In this document: in pieces, positions 40,824-49,029 of the stretch
Position numbering within the stretch: the stretch's first letter is position 1
How the letters are laid out: each line of letters begins with the position of its first letter
Assembly (NCBI RefSeq): GCF_008704495.1
Contig: NZ_CP023699.1
Span: 3,286,001 to 3,350,000 of the forward strand
Length of the DNA stretch: 64,000 bases
Reading direction: 5' to 3'
Origin: Streptomyces kanamyceticus
GTDB taxonomy: Bacteria > Actinomycetota > Actinomycetes > Streptomycetales > Streptomycetaceae
Made by a program: the position numbers and the translations under genes
The notes under the pieces: generated by a model
What the model was told of the DNA's origin: nothing
The model's input: the letters and a program-made list of their open reading frames with translations, nothing else
Databases searched by the model: none

Positions 40824-42668
40824 TCAGTTCCCTCCTGTCGTCGTGCCGGTGGCGAACGCCGGCTCCGGCTCGCCGTCCGCTTCCGCTCCCGGTACGGCGG
40901 CCCGCCGCACCGCCTCCTTGCGCACCCGGCGCTCCTTGAGCGTCGTGAAGCCCCAGATCGTCACCGGGGCGAGGGAGATGACCATCGCGAGGACCGCCCA
41001 CGTACGCATCGCCACATGGGTGTGGCCGAGCACGAAGGAGGCCACGAGCGAACTGACGAGGACCGCCGCCCAGAACAGGTGGATGCGGAACGTCAGCAGG
41101 CGGTCCGGGCTCGCGTCGCCGCCCTTGGGCGTGACCACGAAGCGGCTCGGGCGGCGCAGGAAGGCCGCGCCGAGGGACTTGAGGTAGATCGGCGCGGAGA
41201 GCGCCGACATCCCCATGCCCGCGAGTCCGCCGGAACCCTCCGGCTCGTGCGGGGACACGTTGTGGCGGCGGTTCCAGAGGTAGAGGCCGATCTGGAGCGC
41301 CGCGGCGTCGCTGTAGAGCATGAGCCAGACGGAGGCGGCGACTTGTGTCCCGCTCGCGCCGAACCAGAGGAACAGCACGCAACTGAGCACACCGAGCAGC
41401 CAGTTGACCGCCGTCATCGGGTAGTACACGAGCATCAGCGTGTACGAGAAGAGCCGCCCCGGCGGCATCGTGAACGGTGCCTTCCAGTACTGCTTGAACA
41501 GCGTCTCGTACGTGCCGCGCGACCAGCGCATCTGCTGCGTGAAGAAGTCCGTCCAGGATGCCGGGCCCTCCCCTACGGCCAGCACGTCAGGGGTGTACAC
41601 CGAGCGCCAGTGCCGCTTGGTGAGCGGGTTGCGGCGGCGGTGCAGCTCGAAGCCCGTCGCCATGTCCTCGGTGATCGAGTCGTACAGGCCGCCGATCTGG
41701 GTCAGCGCGCTGATGCGTACGACGTTGTTCGTGCCGACGAACATGGGGGCGCGGTAGCGGTTGCCCGCGCGCTGGATCAGCGCGTGGAAGAGGAACTGCT
41801 GGGACTCGGCGGCCTTGGTGACGGGGCTCGTGTAGTTCCCGTAGACCTGCGGTCCCACGACGAACGCGATGTCCGGGTCCCGGAAGTAACCCATCATCCG
41901 CTCCAGGAAGTTGGGGAGCGGGACGTGGTCCGTGTCGACCGAGGCGAAGAACTCGTAGTCGGCGTGGTGCATGGCGAGCCACGCGTTGTAGTTGCCGTGC
42001 TTGGTGCGGGTCTTGTGCGGGCCCTTCTTGCGGTTCCACTCCGGTACGCCGTGGCGGGTGAAGTGGTGCACGCCGAGCTCGTCGCACAGGGCCTTGGCCT
42101 CGGGGTCGTCGCCCTCGTCCAGGAGCCATACGTCCAGGGGGCCCGTGTGGTGTATCCGGACGGCGCCCTCCAGGGTGGCGCGGACCATGGAGAGGGGTTC
42201 CTTGCCGGGGACGTAGGTGGTGAGGAAGGCGACGCGGGTGCCTTCCTCGGGGACGACGGGGATCGGGTCCCTGGCCACCATCGTCGCGTGGGCGATCGAT
42301 GCGACGTTGACGACCATGAAGAGCTCGATGAGGCCGATCGCCACGAGCATCGTGATGTCCAGGCCGATCAGCCAGCGGTCGCCGCCCTCGCGTTCGGTCC
42401 AGTGGGTGGGCCAGACGAGGTAGACGAGCAGGAGGCCGGTGAGCACGGGGGCCAGCGTCATCAGGAGGACGGCGCGTATTCGGTGCGGCTCGCGGGAGAG
42501 GAGCTTGCTGTACTGGACCCGATAGCCGCTGCCGTCCTTGGCTTCGCCGGCGGCAGGCTCGGTGAGCGGGCCGGCGAGCGTGCTGTGGATCTCGTAGTCG
42601 TAGCCCTCCGGGTGCCGCACAGCGCCCTCCAGGTTCTTGTCCGGGTGATCGAACGAGCCGATACCCAT
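40824..42668 (-). CDS. cslA: cellulose-synthase-like glycosyltransferase CslA
   Basis: 614 residues. GT2 processive synthase with two N-terminal helices (AVLLMTLAPVLTGLLLVYLVW and ITMLVAIGLIELFMVVNVA), a cytosolic catalytic domain carrying WLLDEGDD, the DxD in SVDTDHVPLPNF, TED in SITEDMATGFELH and the QxxRW in QQMRWSRG, then several C-terminal helices. It builds a beta-(1,4)-glucan-type polymer across the membrane. The downstream glxA follows at once. In S. coelicolor CslA interacts with DivIVA at the tip, which fits the scy and filP genes 13 kb away, though synteny is different. The start is ATG 42668. Confidence 0.94.
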   Translation of the reverse strand: MGIGSFDHPDKNLEGAVRHPEGYDYEIHSTLAGPLTEPAAGEAKDGSGYRVQYSKLLSREPHRIRAVLLMTLAPVLTGLLLVYLVWPTHWTEREGGDRWLIGLDITMLVAIGLIELFMVVNVASIAHATMVARDPIPVVPEEGTRVAFLTTYVPGKEPLSMVRATLEGAVRIHHTGPLDVWLLDEGDDPEAKALCDELGVHHFTRHGVPEWNRKKGPHKTRTKHGNYNAWLAMHHADYEFFASVDTDHVPLPNFLERMMGYFRDPDIAFVVGPQVYGNYTSPVTKAAESQQFLFHALIQRAGNRYRAPMFVGTNNVVRISALTQIGGLYDSITEDMATGFELHRRRNPLTKRHWRSVYTPDVLAVGEGPASWTDFFTQQMRWSRGTYETLFKQYWKAPFTMPPGRLFSYTLMLVYYPMTAVNWLLGVLSCVLFLWFGASGTQVAASVWLMLYSDAAALQIGLYLWNRRHNVSPHEPEGSGGLAGMGMSALSAPIYLKSLGAAFLRRPSRFVVTPKGGDASPDRLLTFRIHLFWAAVLVSSLVASFVLGHTHVAMRTWAVLAMVISLAPVTIWGFTTLKERRVRKEAVRRAAVPGAEADGEPEPAFATGTTTGGN

Positions 42669-43189
42669 ACAAAAGGGGAGTTTCCTCGGCGTGTCGAACG
42701 GGGTTCGCCCGTGCGAGCGGTTTTAGGGTGGGCGGTTTGGGTGGGGTTGCGGTGGGGGGCGGGGCGTGCGGGGCGCTTGGGCCTTTCCCTCGGCGCCGGG
42801 TTCTTTTTGTAGGAGCACCGACCCCGCCGCTTCGCGCCGGATACCTTTCCCACCCGCCCACCCGAATCTCCGCGACGGACCCTCCCTGTAGGAGCAACCC
42901 GCCTTGGCTTCGGCTGTGAGGCGGGGCCGCGGCGGTATGTCCGTCCTCGCCGTCGCGGTGCACTGCCACGGCTTGGGCACCTCGGAACGAGGCCCCCAGT
43001 GCTCCGGGCGGACATACCGCCACGTCCCCTCGGGCCGGACGGCGGCTTACCGCTGTGGGCAGATGTTCCGCAGGGCGGAACGGGTGGGCACAGCCCCCGG
43101 TGCCGAGGGGCGGGACGGGGGCGCAAGCCACGGTGCGGGGAGGGGCAGGCCCGGCGCCGAGGGACGGGGACGGGGGCACGAGCCCCGGT
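42669..43189. other. 521-bp non-coding region between cslA and the TetR operon
   Basis: No convincing gene. It contains the second copy of the ~250-bp dispersed element (about 42905-43120), two TGTAGGAGCA sequences (near 42808 and 42885) and a G-rich leader. The cslA promoter must lie in its left part. Confidence 0.55.
42905..43120 (-). repeat. dispersed ~250-bp element, copy B (inverted relative to copy A)
   Basis: Arms GGCGGTATGTCCG at 42931-42943 and the complement at 43009-43021 are 65 nt apart, as in copy A. The flanking block near 43085-43105 (GCCCCCGGTGCCGAGGGG) is the complement of that in copy A. Overall similarity runs about 200 bp. Confidence 0.75.
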
Positions 43190-43843
43190 TCAGGTTCGCG
43201 TGCGACGCAGACCGTGGCGGACCGCGCGTTGGGCGATGGGGCCCAAGTCCTCGACCGCCGTTACCAGCGTGGACAGTTGCTCAAGGGACGCCAGGGCCCG
43301 CTCCGTGCCGAGAGGGTCGACCCCTTCGTACAGCTCAAGACCGACGAAGGACGCCGCCACCGCCCGGGAGAGACCGACGGGATCCACGAACTCCCCGAGC
43401 GGGGACGCGGACAGGACACGGGTCAGGACCTTCTCGATCTCCTCGATCCAGAGGGCGAGCCCCGCCGCCGTCGCCGCCGCGAGGCGAGGCTGCGTCTGCG
43501 CGCCCGCGAGCAGCTGACCGAGGACGGCGACATGACCGGCCTCGCGCTCCTCCTCGTGCATCTCCCGCCCGAAGGCGAGCAGTTCGGAGAGGGAGGAGAG
43601 GGCGGAGAGCCGCTCCCGGTAGCGCGTCACGCGCTGCTCCGTGCCGTGCCTGCACGCTTCGGAGAGGAGCTCGTCGACGGAGCCGAAGTGGTAGAAGACC
43701 AGCGCCTGGTTGACCCCCGCCGCCGCCGCGATCGTCCGCGCGGACGTCTTGGCGATGCCCTGCTCCGTGAGCGTGCGCAGCGCGCCGTCGAGGAGCTTGG
43801 TCCGGGTCTCCTGGCCCTTGGCCGGGTCCTTCGCGGGTGTCAC
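43190..43843 (-). CDS. TetR-family regulator
   Basis: 217 residues. DNA-binding domain KLLDGALRTLTEQGIAKTSARTIAAAAGVNQALVFYHFGSVDELLSEA; the VNQALVFYHF recognition helix resembles regulators that bind TTGAGC-type sites. The rest is a helical ligand-binding domain. The GTG start overlaps the DUF4166 stop by 4 bp, making it the third gene of a co-translated operon that it probably autorepresses through the two TTGAGC-N4-GCTCAA sites at 45256 and 45299. Confidence 0.9.
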   Translation of the reverse strand: MTPAKDPAKGQETRTKLLDGALRTLTEQGIAKTSARTIAAAAGVNQALVFYHFGSVDELLSEACRHGTEQRVTRYRERLSALSSLSELLAFGREMHEEEREAGHVAVLGQLLAGAQTQPRLAAATAAGLALWIEEIEKVLTRVLSASPLGEFVDPVGLSRAVAASFVGLELYEGVDPLGTERALASLEQLSTLVTAVEDLGPIAQRAVRHGLRRTRT

Positions 43844-44529
43844 GCGCGCGCCTCCTCGCGCACCGGGCGCAGCCCTGGCCGGACTCCGCAGGCACGGACG
43901 TCCGCGTACGTCGCCTCGAAGGACCCCTCGTACCCGAAGAGCGGCCCGAAGTGCCGGTTCACGACCCGGACCTGGATGCGGAAGCGGCCGGTCCCGTCGT
44001 CGAAGGACTCCCGCACCTCCGCGTCCCCGCCGATCAGCGAGGGCACCCGGCAGTCCACAGGACCCTCCCGGAAACGGTGTTCTCCGGAGCGGATCACGAG
44101 CGAGCCGTCGGGCTCCGCCCGGAAGTGCAGGTCGCTGGCGAGGTGCTGGTGCGTGCCGAGGTAGTCGAGCACGCGGTCGCCCTTGGGGCTCAGGACCATC
44201 TGGGCGTCGAAGCGGCGGGGGCCGCCTGGCAGGTCGAAGGTGCGCACGAAGGTCACCGTCTCACGTCCGTACGTGTCGGCGTACGGCACGTTCTCGATGA
44301 CGAAGGGCACGTTCCTGCCCTGGCGCGGTACGAGGATGTTGCGCGTGCCACCGGCCGCGAGGAACGGTTTCACGAAGCCCCTGCCGTGCCAGACGCGGTC
44401 CATCACGCCCCGGCCGGTGCACGCCTCGCCGCTCGCCAGGCCGACGGAGAAGCGGCGCTGGAGCTGCGGGTGGAGGCGGTCGAAGTCGGCGCCCAGCACT
44501 GTCCTGAAGATCGACGCGGGCTGCTTCAC
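43840..44529 (-). CDS. DUF4166 domain protein
   Basis: 229 residues. I recognise DUF4166, a bacterial domain of unknown function often paired with hydrophobic-ligand or redox proteins. Visible sequence: SIFRTVLGADFDRLHPQLQRRFSVGL at the start, VWHGRGFVKPFLAAGGTRNILVPRQG, TFVRTFDLPGGPRRFDAQMVLSP and HFGPLFGYEGSFEATYADV at the end. No catalytic motif is evident and there is no signal peptide. GTG 44529 has AAGGAG 8 nt upstream and overlaps the preceding SRPBCC gene's stop by 4 bp. It works with that protein by context. Confidence 0.85.
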   Translation of the reverse strand: MKQPASIFRTVLGADFDRLHPQLQRRFSVGLASGEACTGRGVMDRVWHGRGFVKPFLAAGGTRNILVPRQGRNVPFVIENVPYADTYGRETVTFVRTFDLPGGPRRFDAQMVLSPKGDRVLDYLGTHQHLASDLHFRAEPDGSLVIRSGEHRFREGPVDCRVPSLIGGDAEVRESFDDGTGRFRIQVRVVNRHFGPLFGYEGSFEATYADVRACGVRPGLRPVREEARA

Positions 44530-45230
44530 GACAGTGGCTCCTTGGCGAGGGTGGTGAGGACGCGCGGGGCACGCGCGCGTTCCGGTGGGGTGCGCAGACA
44601 GCGGCGGGCCGCGGGAGTCGTCGGCAGGGGCGGCAGCATCAGCATCAGGGCCGCCGTCGCGATGGCCGTCCAGGGGGCCAGGAGGACGGCCGCCACGACG
44701 CACAGGACGCGGACGACGACCTCCGCGACGCCGTGCAGGAGAGCCCGCTCTGGCGTGATGCCGCGCTCCAGCCAGAGCCTGAGCCGGTCGAAGGACCAGG
44801 CCGTCGCCCAGCCCATCAGGGGGCGGAAGGCCGCGCGGTCGGCGATCCTCCCGAAGCGGCCCCAGCGCGGTCGGTAGTCGTAGCCGGTGACGAAGCGGAT
44901 GCCGTCGCCGTCGTCGGTCGGCACGTATCGCCAGTAGCCGCTGCCCTCTTCTAGGAGGGAGAGCGGGTGCGGTGAGGCGAAGCGCAGCGCGGAGGTCCTG
45001 GTTCCGTCGGGGCGGCGCTTCTCGCCCGCGGAGATTCCGGTGCCCGCGATCGCCAGGAAGGGCAGCACGCGCGTGGCGTACCGGAAGTGCTGCGGCTCGC
45101 CCTCCCGGCACGGCAGGTAGGCGATCTCGGTGAAGCGCAGGTCCCAGCGCTGGTGCCGGTCGGGCTCCTGGGTGCGGGCCCAGAGGTCGTCGAGATCGGC
45201 GCGTATGCGTGCCTCGATGTACAGGCTCAC
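44526..45230 (-). CDS. SRPBCC-type protein with C-terminal membrane helices
   Basis: 234 residues. The N-terminal half looks like an SRPBCC/START-like hydrophobic pocket domain (YIEARIRADLDDLWARTQEPDRHQRWDLRFTEIAYL; GIRFVTGYDYRPRWGRFGRIADR). The C-terminal quarter has two hydrophobic segments (VAEVVVRVLCVVAAVLLAPW and IATAALMLMLPPLPTT). GTG 45230 sits 14 nt after GGGGG and 26 bp from the first TetR operator; longer frames would run through the operators. It is the first gene of the SRPBCC-DUF4166-TetR operon. A lipid-like ligand is plausible but inferred. Confidence 0.8.
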   Translation of the reverse strand: MSLYIEARIRADLDDLWARTQEPDRHQRWDLRFTEIAYLPCREGEPQHFRYATRVLPFLAIAGTGISAGEKRRPDGTRTSALRFASPHPLSLLEEGSGYWRYVPTDDGDGIRFVTGYDYRPRWGRFGRIADRAAFRPLMGWATAWSFDRLRLWLERGITPERALLHGVAEVVVRVLCVVAAVLLAPWTAIATAALMLMLPPLPTTPAARRCLRTPPERARAPRVLTTLAKEPLS

Positions 45231-45255
45231 GGTAAACCCCCACGTCAGCGTGTTT

Positions 45256-45314
45256 TTGAGCGACCGCTCAATCCTTCTTTCACGGAAGGTACAGGTGTTT
45301 GAGCAGTCGCTCAA
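45256..45314. promoter_or_regulatory. two TTGAGC-N4-GCTCAA operators
   Basis: TTGAGCGACCGCTCAA (45256-45271, 7-2-7 perfect) and TTGAGCAGTCGCTCAA (45299-45314, 6-4-6) share the half-site TTGAGC and are 43 bp apart centre to centre. They lie upstream of the SRPBCC gene and bracket its likely promoter. They match the form of TetR-type operators, with the TetR gene in the same operon. Confidence 0.85.
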
Positions 45315-45327
45315 GTCGACAGACGCG

Positions 45328-45360
45328 AAAAAGCCCCCACCCGGAGGGCAGGGGCTTTTC
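45328..45360 (-). terminator. terminator of the thiamine-binding/DUF3817 operon
   Basis: AAAAGCCCC pairs with GGGGCTTTT across a GC-rich loop; reading on the minus strand it ends in a T-run (GGGGGCTTTTTC). It lies 110 nt past the stop at 45471. Confidence 0.75.
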
Positions 45361-45386
45361 GGGCCCTGAAGAGGTGCGGCCCCGAA

Positions 45387-45413
45387 GGGGCGCGGGGAAC
45401 TGCGCGACCAGCC
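45387..45413 (+). repeat. dispersed GCGCGGGGAACTGCGCGAC element, copy 3
   Basis: GGGGCGCGGGGAACTGCGCG plus ACCAGCC, identical to the core at 26607-26633. It lies between the terminator and the stop of the thiamine-binding gene. Confidence 0.75.
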
Positions 45414-45470
45414 ACAAGCGGGCCGCAGGGACACACACCGCTCAACCAGCGGAGCGCGTACGCGGAGCGA

Positions 45471-45764
45471 TTACGCCGAGAGGTGCCGCTCCACCGTCTC
45501 CACCTTGGAGGTGAGGCCGTCCGTCACGCCCGGGCGGATGTCCGCCTTCATGACGACCGAGACGCGCGGCGCGCGCTCCTCCACGACGGCGACGGCGCGC
45601 TTGATCACGTCCATCACCTCGTCCCACTCCCCCTCGACGGAGGTGAACATGGCGTCGGTCCTGTTCGGCAGCCCGGACTCGCGGACCACGCGGACCGCGT
45701 CCGCGACGTACTCGCCGACGTCGTCACCGACCCCGAGCGGGGTCACGGAGAAGGCGACGATCAT
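45471..45764 (-). CDS. MTH1187/YkoF-like thiamine-binding protein
   Basis: 97 residues. Matches the small MTH1187 (DUF77) family: [31 protein letters not shown] at the N-terminus, [26 protein letters not shown], and [13 protein letters not shown] at the end. The family forms ferredoxin-like oligomers that bind thiamine or its precursors. The ATG overlaps the DUF3817 stop by 4 bp, so the two are co-translated. No thiamine biosynthesis gene is nearby. Confidence 0.9.
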   Translation of the reverse strand: MIVAFSVTPLGVGDDVGEYVADAVRVVRESGLPNRTDAMFTSVEGEWDEVMDVIKRAVAVVEERAPRVSVVMKADIRPGVTDGLTSKVETVERHLSA

Positions 45765-46105
45765 GCGCCCACCACTCCCTCACGGCGGGCGCGCGAAGCG
45801 ATCACCGCGGCCTCGGCCTCGCGCTTGAGCTTGCGCTCGGCGAAGAAGCCGCCGGTCGGCAGGACGGAGAGCACGAAGTACAGGGCGCCGGTCTTCAGGT
45901 CCCACTTGGTGCGGTTCCAGGCGTCCAGCCAGAACAGCACGTAGAGGACGAAGAGCACGCCGTGGATCATGCCCATCGCGGGCACGGCGTTGAAGTCCGT
46001 GGTCCGCTTGAGCACCGAGCAGATGAGCAGCAGCAGGAAGGAAACGGCCTCGGGGGCCGAGACCAGGCGGAGGCGGCGGAGTGCGGAAGCGGTCTTGATG
46101 TCCAC
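45761..46105 (-). CDS. DUF3817 integral membrane protein (paralogue)
   Basis: 114 residues with three hydrophobic segments: [33 protein letters not shown] and [20 protein letters not shown]. The IHGVLFVLY and [11 protein letters not shown] motifs match the protein at 34140-34472. GTG 46105 has AAGGTGA 6 nt upstream. It is co-translated with the thiamine-binding protein. Function unknown. Confidence 0.88.
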   Translation of the reverse strand: MDIKTASALRRLRLVSAPEAVSFLLLLICSVLKRTTDFNAVPAMGMIHGVLFVLYVLFWLDAWNRTKWDLKTGALYFVLSVLPTGGFFAERKLKREAEAAVIASRARREGVVGA

Positions 46106-46162
46106 GGATCACCTTCGGGTGGGCGGGCGGCGGGAGGGGGCGGACGCACGGCGCGCGCCGAT

Positions 46163-46182
46163 CTTGTGAACGCGCGCACAAG
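46163..46182. promoter_or_regulatory. inverted repeat CTTGTG-N8-CACAAG
   Basis: Six-base arms around an 8-bp GC-rich centre lie between the divergent DUF3817 gene and the AIM24 operon. It could be an operator for either; no regulator is identified. Confidence 0.4.
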
Positions 46183-46273
46183 CGACCCCCATTGTGACAT
46201 CGGGGCATTCTCGGGGTTCGCTCAGGGCCCTTCACCCTGTTCTGGGTGGGTACGCGGCGGCTACCGTCGGTTC

Positions 46274-46912
46274 GTGGCTACGTTCCGGCTCCAAGGGAGC
46301 AGAGTGCTCGCGGTCGACATGACCGGCGATGCCGTGAAGGCGAAGAACGGCTCGATGGTCGCGTACGACGGCCAGATGGCCTTCAAGAAGATGACCGGCG
46401 GCGGCGAGGGCATACGGGGCATGGTGACCCGCCGCGTCACCGGCGAGCAGATGACGGTGATGGAGGTGAAGGGGCACGGCACGTGCTGGTTCGCCGACCG
46501 CGCCACCGAGATCAATCTCGTACAACTGCGCGGCGAGAAGCTCTACGTCGAGGCGAGCAACCTGCTCTGCACCGACGCGGGGCTGCGCACGGGCACCAGC
46601 TTCACCGGGCTGCGCGGCGCGACCCAGGGCAATGGACTGTTCACGACGACCGTCGAGGGCAGCGGGCAGGCCGCGATCATCTCCGACGGGCCCGCGGTGG
46701 TCCTGCGCGTCTCCCAGCAGTACCCGCTGACCGTCGACCCCGGGGCGTACATCGCGCACCAGGGGAACCTCCACCAGAGCTTCCAGTCCGGGGTCACCTT
46801 CCGCACGTTCATGGGCGAGGGCGGCGGCGAGGCCTTCCAGATCCGCTTCGAGGGCGACGGCCTCGTCTATGTGCAGCCCAGTGAGCGGGCGACGATCGCG
46901 GGGGACGTCTGA
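46274..46912 (+). CDS. AIM24-family protein 1
   Basis: 212 residues. The sequence shows the AIM24 double-beta-helix fold: RVLAVDMTGDAVKAKNGSMVAYDGQMAFKKM, then RRVTGEQMTVMEVKGHGTCWFADRATEINLVQLRGEKLYVEASNLLC, QGNGLFTTTVEGSGQAAIISDGP and QYPLTVDPGAYIAHQGNL. AIM24 proteins resemble TerD-unrelated mitochondrial/bacterial proteins of unclear function. GTG 46274 has no ribosome binding site; TACCGT at 46262-46267 is a possible -10 box 6 nt upstream, so the mRNA may be leaderless. First of three tandem paralogues. Confidence 0.88.
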   Translation: MATFRLQGSRVLAVDMTGDAVKAKNGSMVAYDGQMAFKKMTGGGEGIRGMVTRRVTGEQMTVMEVKGHGTCWFADRATEINLVQLRGEKLYVEASNLLCTDAGLRTGTSFTGLRGATQGNGLFTTTVEGSGQAAIISDGPAVVLRVSQQYPLTVDPGAYIAHQGNLHQSFQSGVTFRTFMGEGGGEAFQIRFEGDGLVYVQPSERATIAGDV

Positions 46913-46913
46913 C

Positions 46914-47564
46914 ATGCCTTTCCAGGAGATCAACTCGAAGATGATCGAGGCCACGGTGCAGCCGGGGGCCAAGATCTTCAGCCAGCGCGGCGCCATGCTC
47001 GCCTACAAGGGAGACGTCTCCTTCACCCCGAACATCCAGGGCGGGCAGGGCGGCCTGATGTCCATGATCGGGCGCCGGGTCGCGGGCGAGGCGACGCCCC
47101 TGATGACCGTCGAGGGCAGCGGCACGGTCCTCTTCGGGCACGGCGGCCATCACATCCAGGTGATCGGCCTCTCCGGAGACACCCTCTATGTGGAGGCGGA
47201 CCGCCTGCTCGCCTTCGACGGCACGCTCCAGCAGGGCACGATGTTCATGGGCTCCCAGGGCGGCGTCATGGGGATGGTGCGCGGCCAGGTCAGCGGCCAG
47301 GGCCTGTTCACCACGACCCTGAAGGGGCACGGCGCGGTCGCCGTCATGGCGCACGGCGGAGTCATCGAGGTCCCGATCACCCCGCAGCGCCCGGTGCACG
47401 TCGACCCGCAGGCGTACGTCGCGCACCACGGCGACGTGCGCAACAAACTGTCCACGGCGCTCGGTTGGCGCGACATGGTGGGCCGCGGCTCCGGCGAGGC
47501 GTTCCAGCTGGAGCTGTCGGGCAGCGGCACGGTGTACGTCCAGGCCTCGGAGGAGAAGCTGTGA
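46914..47564 (+). CDS. AIM24-family protein 2
   Basis: 216 residues. Same fold as the preceding protein: MIEATVQPGAKIFSQRGAMLAYKGDVSFTPNI, GRRVAGEATPLMTVEGSGTVLFGHGG, ISGDTLYVEADRLLAFDGTLQ-type strand, GLFTTTLKGHGAVAVMAHGGVIEVPITPQRPVHVDPQAYVAHHGDV and GSGTVYVQASEEKL. It starts 1 nt after the first gene's stop, and the next gene overlaps its stop by 4 bp. The three probably form a hetero-oligomer; this is inference. Confidence 0.88.
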   Translation: MPFQEINSKMIEATVQPGAKIFSQRGAMLAYKGDVSFTPNIQGGQGGLMSMIGRRVAGEATPLMTVEGSGTVLFGHGGHHIQVIGLSGDTLYVEADRLLAFDGTLQQGTMFMGSQGGVMGMVRGQVSGQGLFTTTLKGHGAVAVMAHGGVIEVPITPQRPVHVDPQAYVAHHGDVRNKLSTALGWRDMVGRGSGEAFQLELSGSGTVYVQASEEKL

Positions 47565-48367
47565 ACCCGAACGTCTCGACCCCGGCGGGCGCCCCTGCCG
47601 TCTTCGACCCCATGACGCTGCCGAGCGACGACAACGTCAACGCGTACACCTTCTGCGTGGAGCTCAAGGGGAGCCAGTGGTTCCTGCAGAAGGGGAAGAT
47701 GATCGCCTACTACGGGCGGGTCGACTTCAACGGCATCGGACACGGCCGCCTGGACCGCCTGGTCCGGACCAGCTTTCATTCGCCGCTGCACGCGAGCGAC
47801 TGGGTCGTGGCGGAGGGCCAGGGCAAGATGCTCCTCGCCGACCGGGCCTTCGACGTGAATTCGTACGACCTCGAAGAGGGCAACCTGACCATTCGCTCCG
47901 GCAACCTCCTCGCTTTTCAGCCAACTCTCGCGCTCAAGCAATCGATTGTTCCGGGGTTTCTGACCCTGATCGGGACGGGCAAGTTCGTCGCCGCTTCGAA
48001 CGGCCAGGTGGTCTTCATGGAGCCGCCGATCCGGGTGGATCCCCAGGCTCTCGTGGGCTGGGCCGACTGCCCTTCACCGTGCCATCACTACGACCACGGA
48101 TACCTCACGGGCGTGATCGGGGGCGTGCGGGCACTGACCGGCATCGGCGGCACCTCTGGGGAGGAGCACCAGTTCGAGTTCGTGGGCGCGGGCACCGTGC
48201 TGCTCCAGTCCTCCGAGGCGCTCATGCCCGAGCACGCCACCGGAGAGGTGCCGCACCAGGCGGGCGTCCCGGGCGGACGGGGCACTCCGGGTCAACCGGG
48301 ACAGCAGCCGGGCGCACCGCGTCTTCCCGGACAACTGGGGGACCTCCAGCGTCGCTTCGGGCTGTGA
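47561..48367 (+). CDS. AIM24-family protein 3 with extended C-terminus
   Basis: 268 residues. AIM24 core: NAYTFCVELKGSQWFLQKGKMIAYYGRVDFNGIG, SDWVVAEGQGKMLLADRAFDVNSYDLEEGNLTIRSGNLLAFQ, FVAASNGQVVFMEPPIRVDPQALVGWADCPSPCHHYDHGY (with a Cys/His cluster) and GTVLLQSSEAL. The last ~40 residues are Gly/Pro/Gln-rich and disordered. The GTG start overlaps gene 2 by 4 bp. It is the most diverged of the three; the Cys/His cluster is not present in the other two and could bind metal. Confidence 0.87.
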   Translation: MNPNVSTPAGAPAVFDPMTLPSDDNVNAYTFCVELKGSQWFLQKGKMIAYYGRVDFNGIGHGRLDRLVRTSFHSPLHASDWVVAEGQGKMLLADRAFDVNSYDLEEGNLTIRSGNLLAFQPTLALKQSIVPGFLTLIGTGKFVAASNGQVVFMEPPIRVDPQALVGWADCPSPCHHYDHGYLTGVIGGVRALTGIGGTSGEEHQFEFVGAGTVLLQSSEALMPEHATGEVPHQAGVPGGRGTPGQPGQQPGAPRLPGQLGDLQRRFGL

Positions 48368-48485
48368 GCGGTAGTCTGCGGAGTGTGACGGCGAACGTCT
48401 GTGCCCCTCCGTGAGGCAGGTGGTGCGAGGCGCGTCACATCCCACCATTCGTTCACCTTTCAACTTCTTAGGTAGAATCGATTCC

Positions 48486-48962
48486 ATGGAGACCGAGACG
48501 GCCCCGCAGTGGCTGACCGATGAGGAACAGCGCGCTTGGCGCACCCACGTGGAGGTCAACAGGATGCTGACGTATCAGCTCGAAAAAGACCTCCAGCCGT
48601 TCAACCTGACCATGAACGACTACGACATCCTCGTGCACCTCTCCGAATCCGATGAGTTGCGGATGCGTATGAGCGATCTCGCCGCCGCCACTCTGCAGTC
48701 CAAGAGCCGCCTGTCCCACCAGATCACCCGCATGGAGAACGCGGGCCTGGTGCGCCGTGAGAACTGCGAGTCCGACCGGCGCGGCCTCTACACCGTCCTC
48801 ACCGAGGAAGGCATGGAGACCATGCAGAAGGTGGCACCACACCACGTCGCCTCCGTGCGGCGGCACTTCGTCGACCTCGTCTCGCCCGAGTCGCTCGGCG
48901 ATCTGCGCAAGGCCCTGACCCCGATCGCGGAACACCTGCGGGGACAGCGCGGCAAGCCCTGA
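48486..48962 (+). CDS. absC: MarR-family pleiotropic regulator AbsC
   Basis: 158 residues. Winged-helix MarR: WLTDEEQRAWRTHVEVNRMLTYQLEKDLQPFNLTMNDYDILVHLSESDELRMRMSDLAAATLQSKSRLSHQITRMENAGLVRRENCESDRRGLYTVLTEEG. Length, sequence style and neighbourhood (AIM24 trio upstream, RapA1/A2 downstream) match S. coelicolor AbsC, which affects antibiotic production and zinc homeostasis. ATG 48486 has no clear ribosome binding site; TAGAAT at 48473-48478 is a strong -10 box 7 nt upstream, so leaderless translation is likely. Zinc sensing could use His/Cys/Glu residues seen in the C-terminal half, but I did not place them. Confidence 0.9.
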   Translation: METETAPQWLTDEEQRAWRTHVEVNRMLTYQLEKDLQPFNLTMNDYDILVHLSESDELRMRMSDLAAATLQSKSRLSHQITRMENAGLVRRENCESDRRGLYTVLTEEGMETMQKVAPHHVASVRRHFVDLVSPESLGDLRKALTPIAEHLRGQRGKP

Positions 48963-49029
48963 CGCCCACCCGCGCGTCCTCGCACGTCTTCGCACCCTGC
49001 GCGCTCTTCGCACCCGGCAGCGGCACCCC

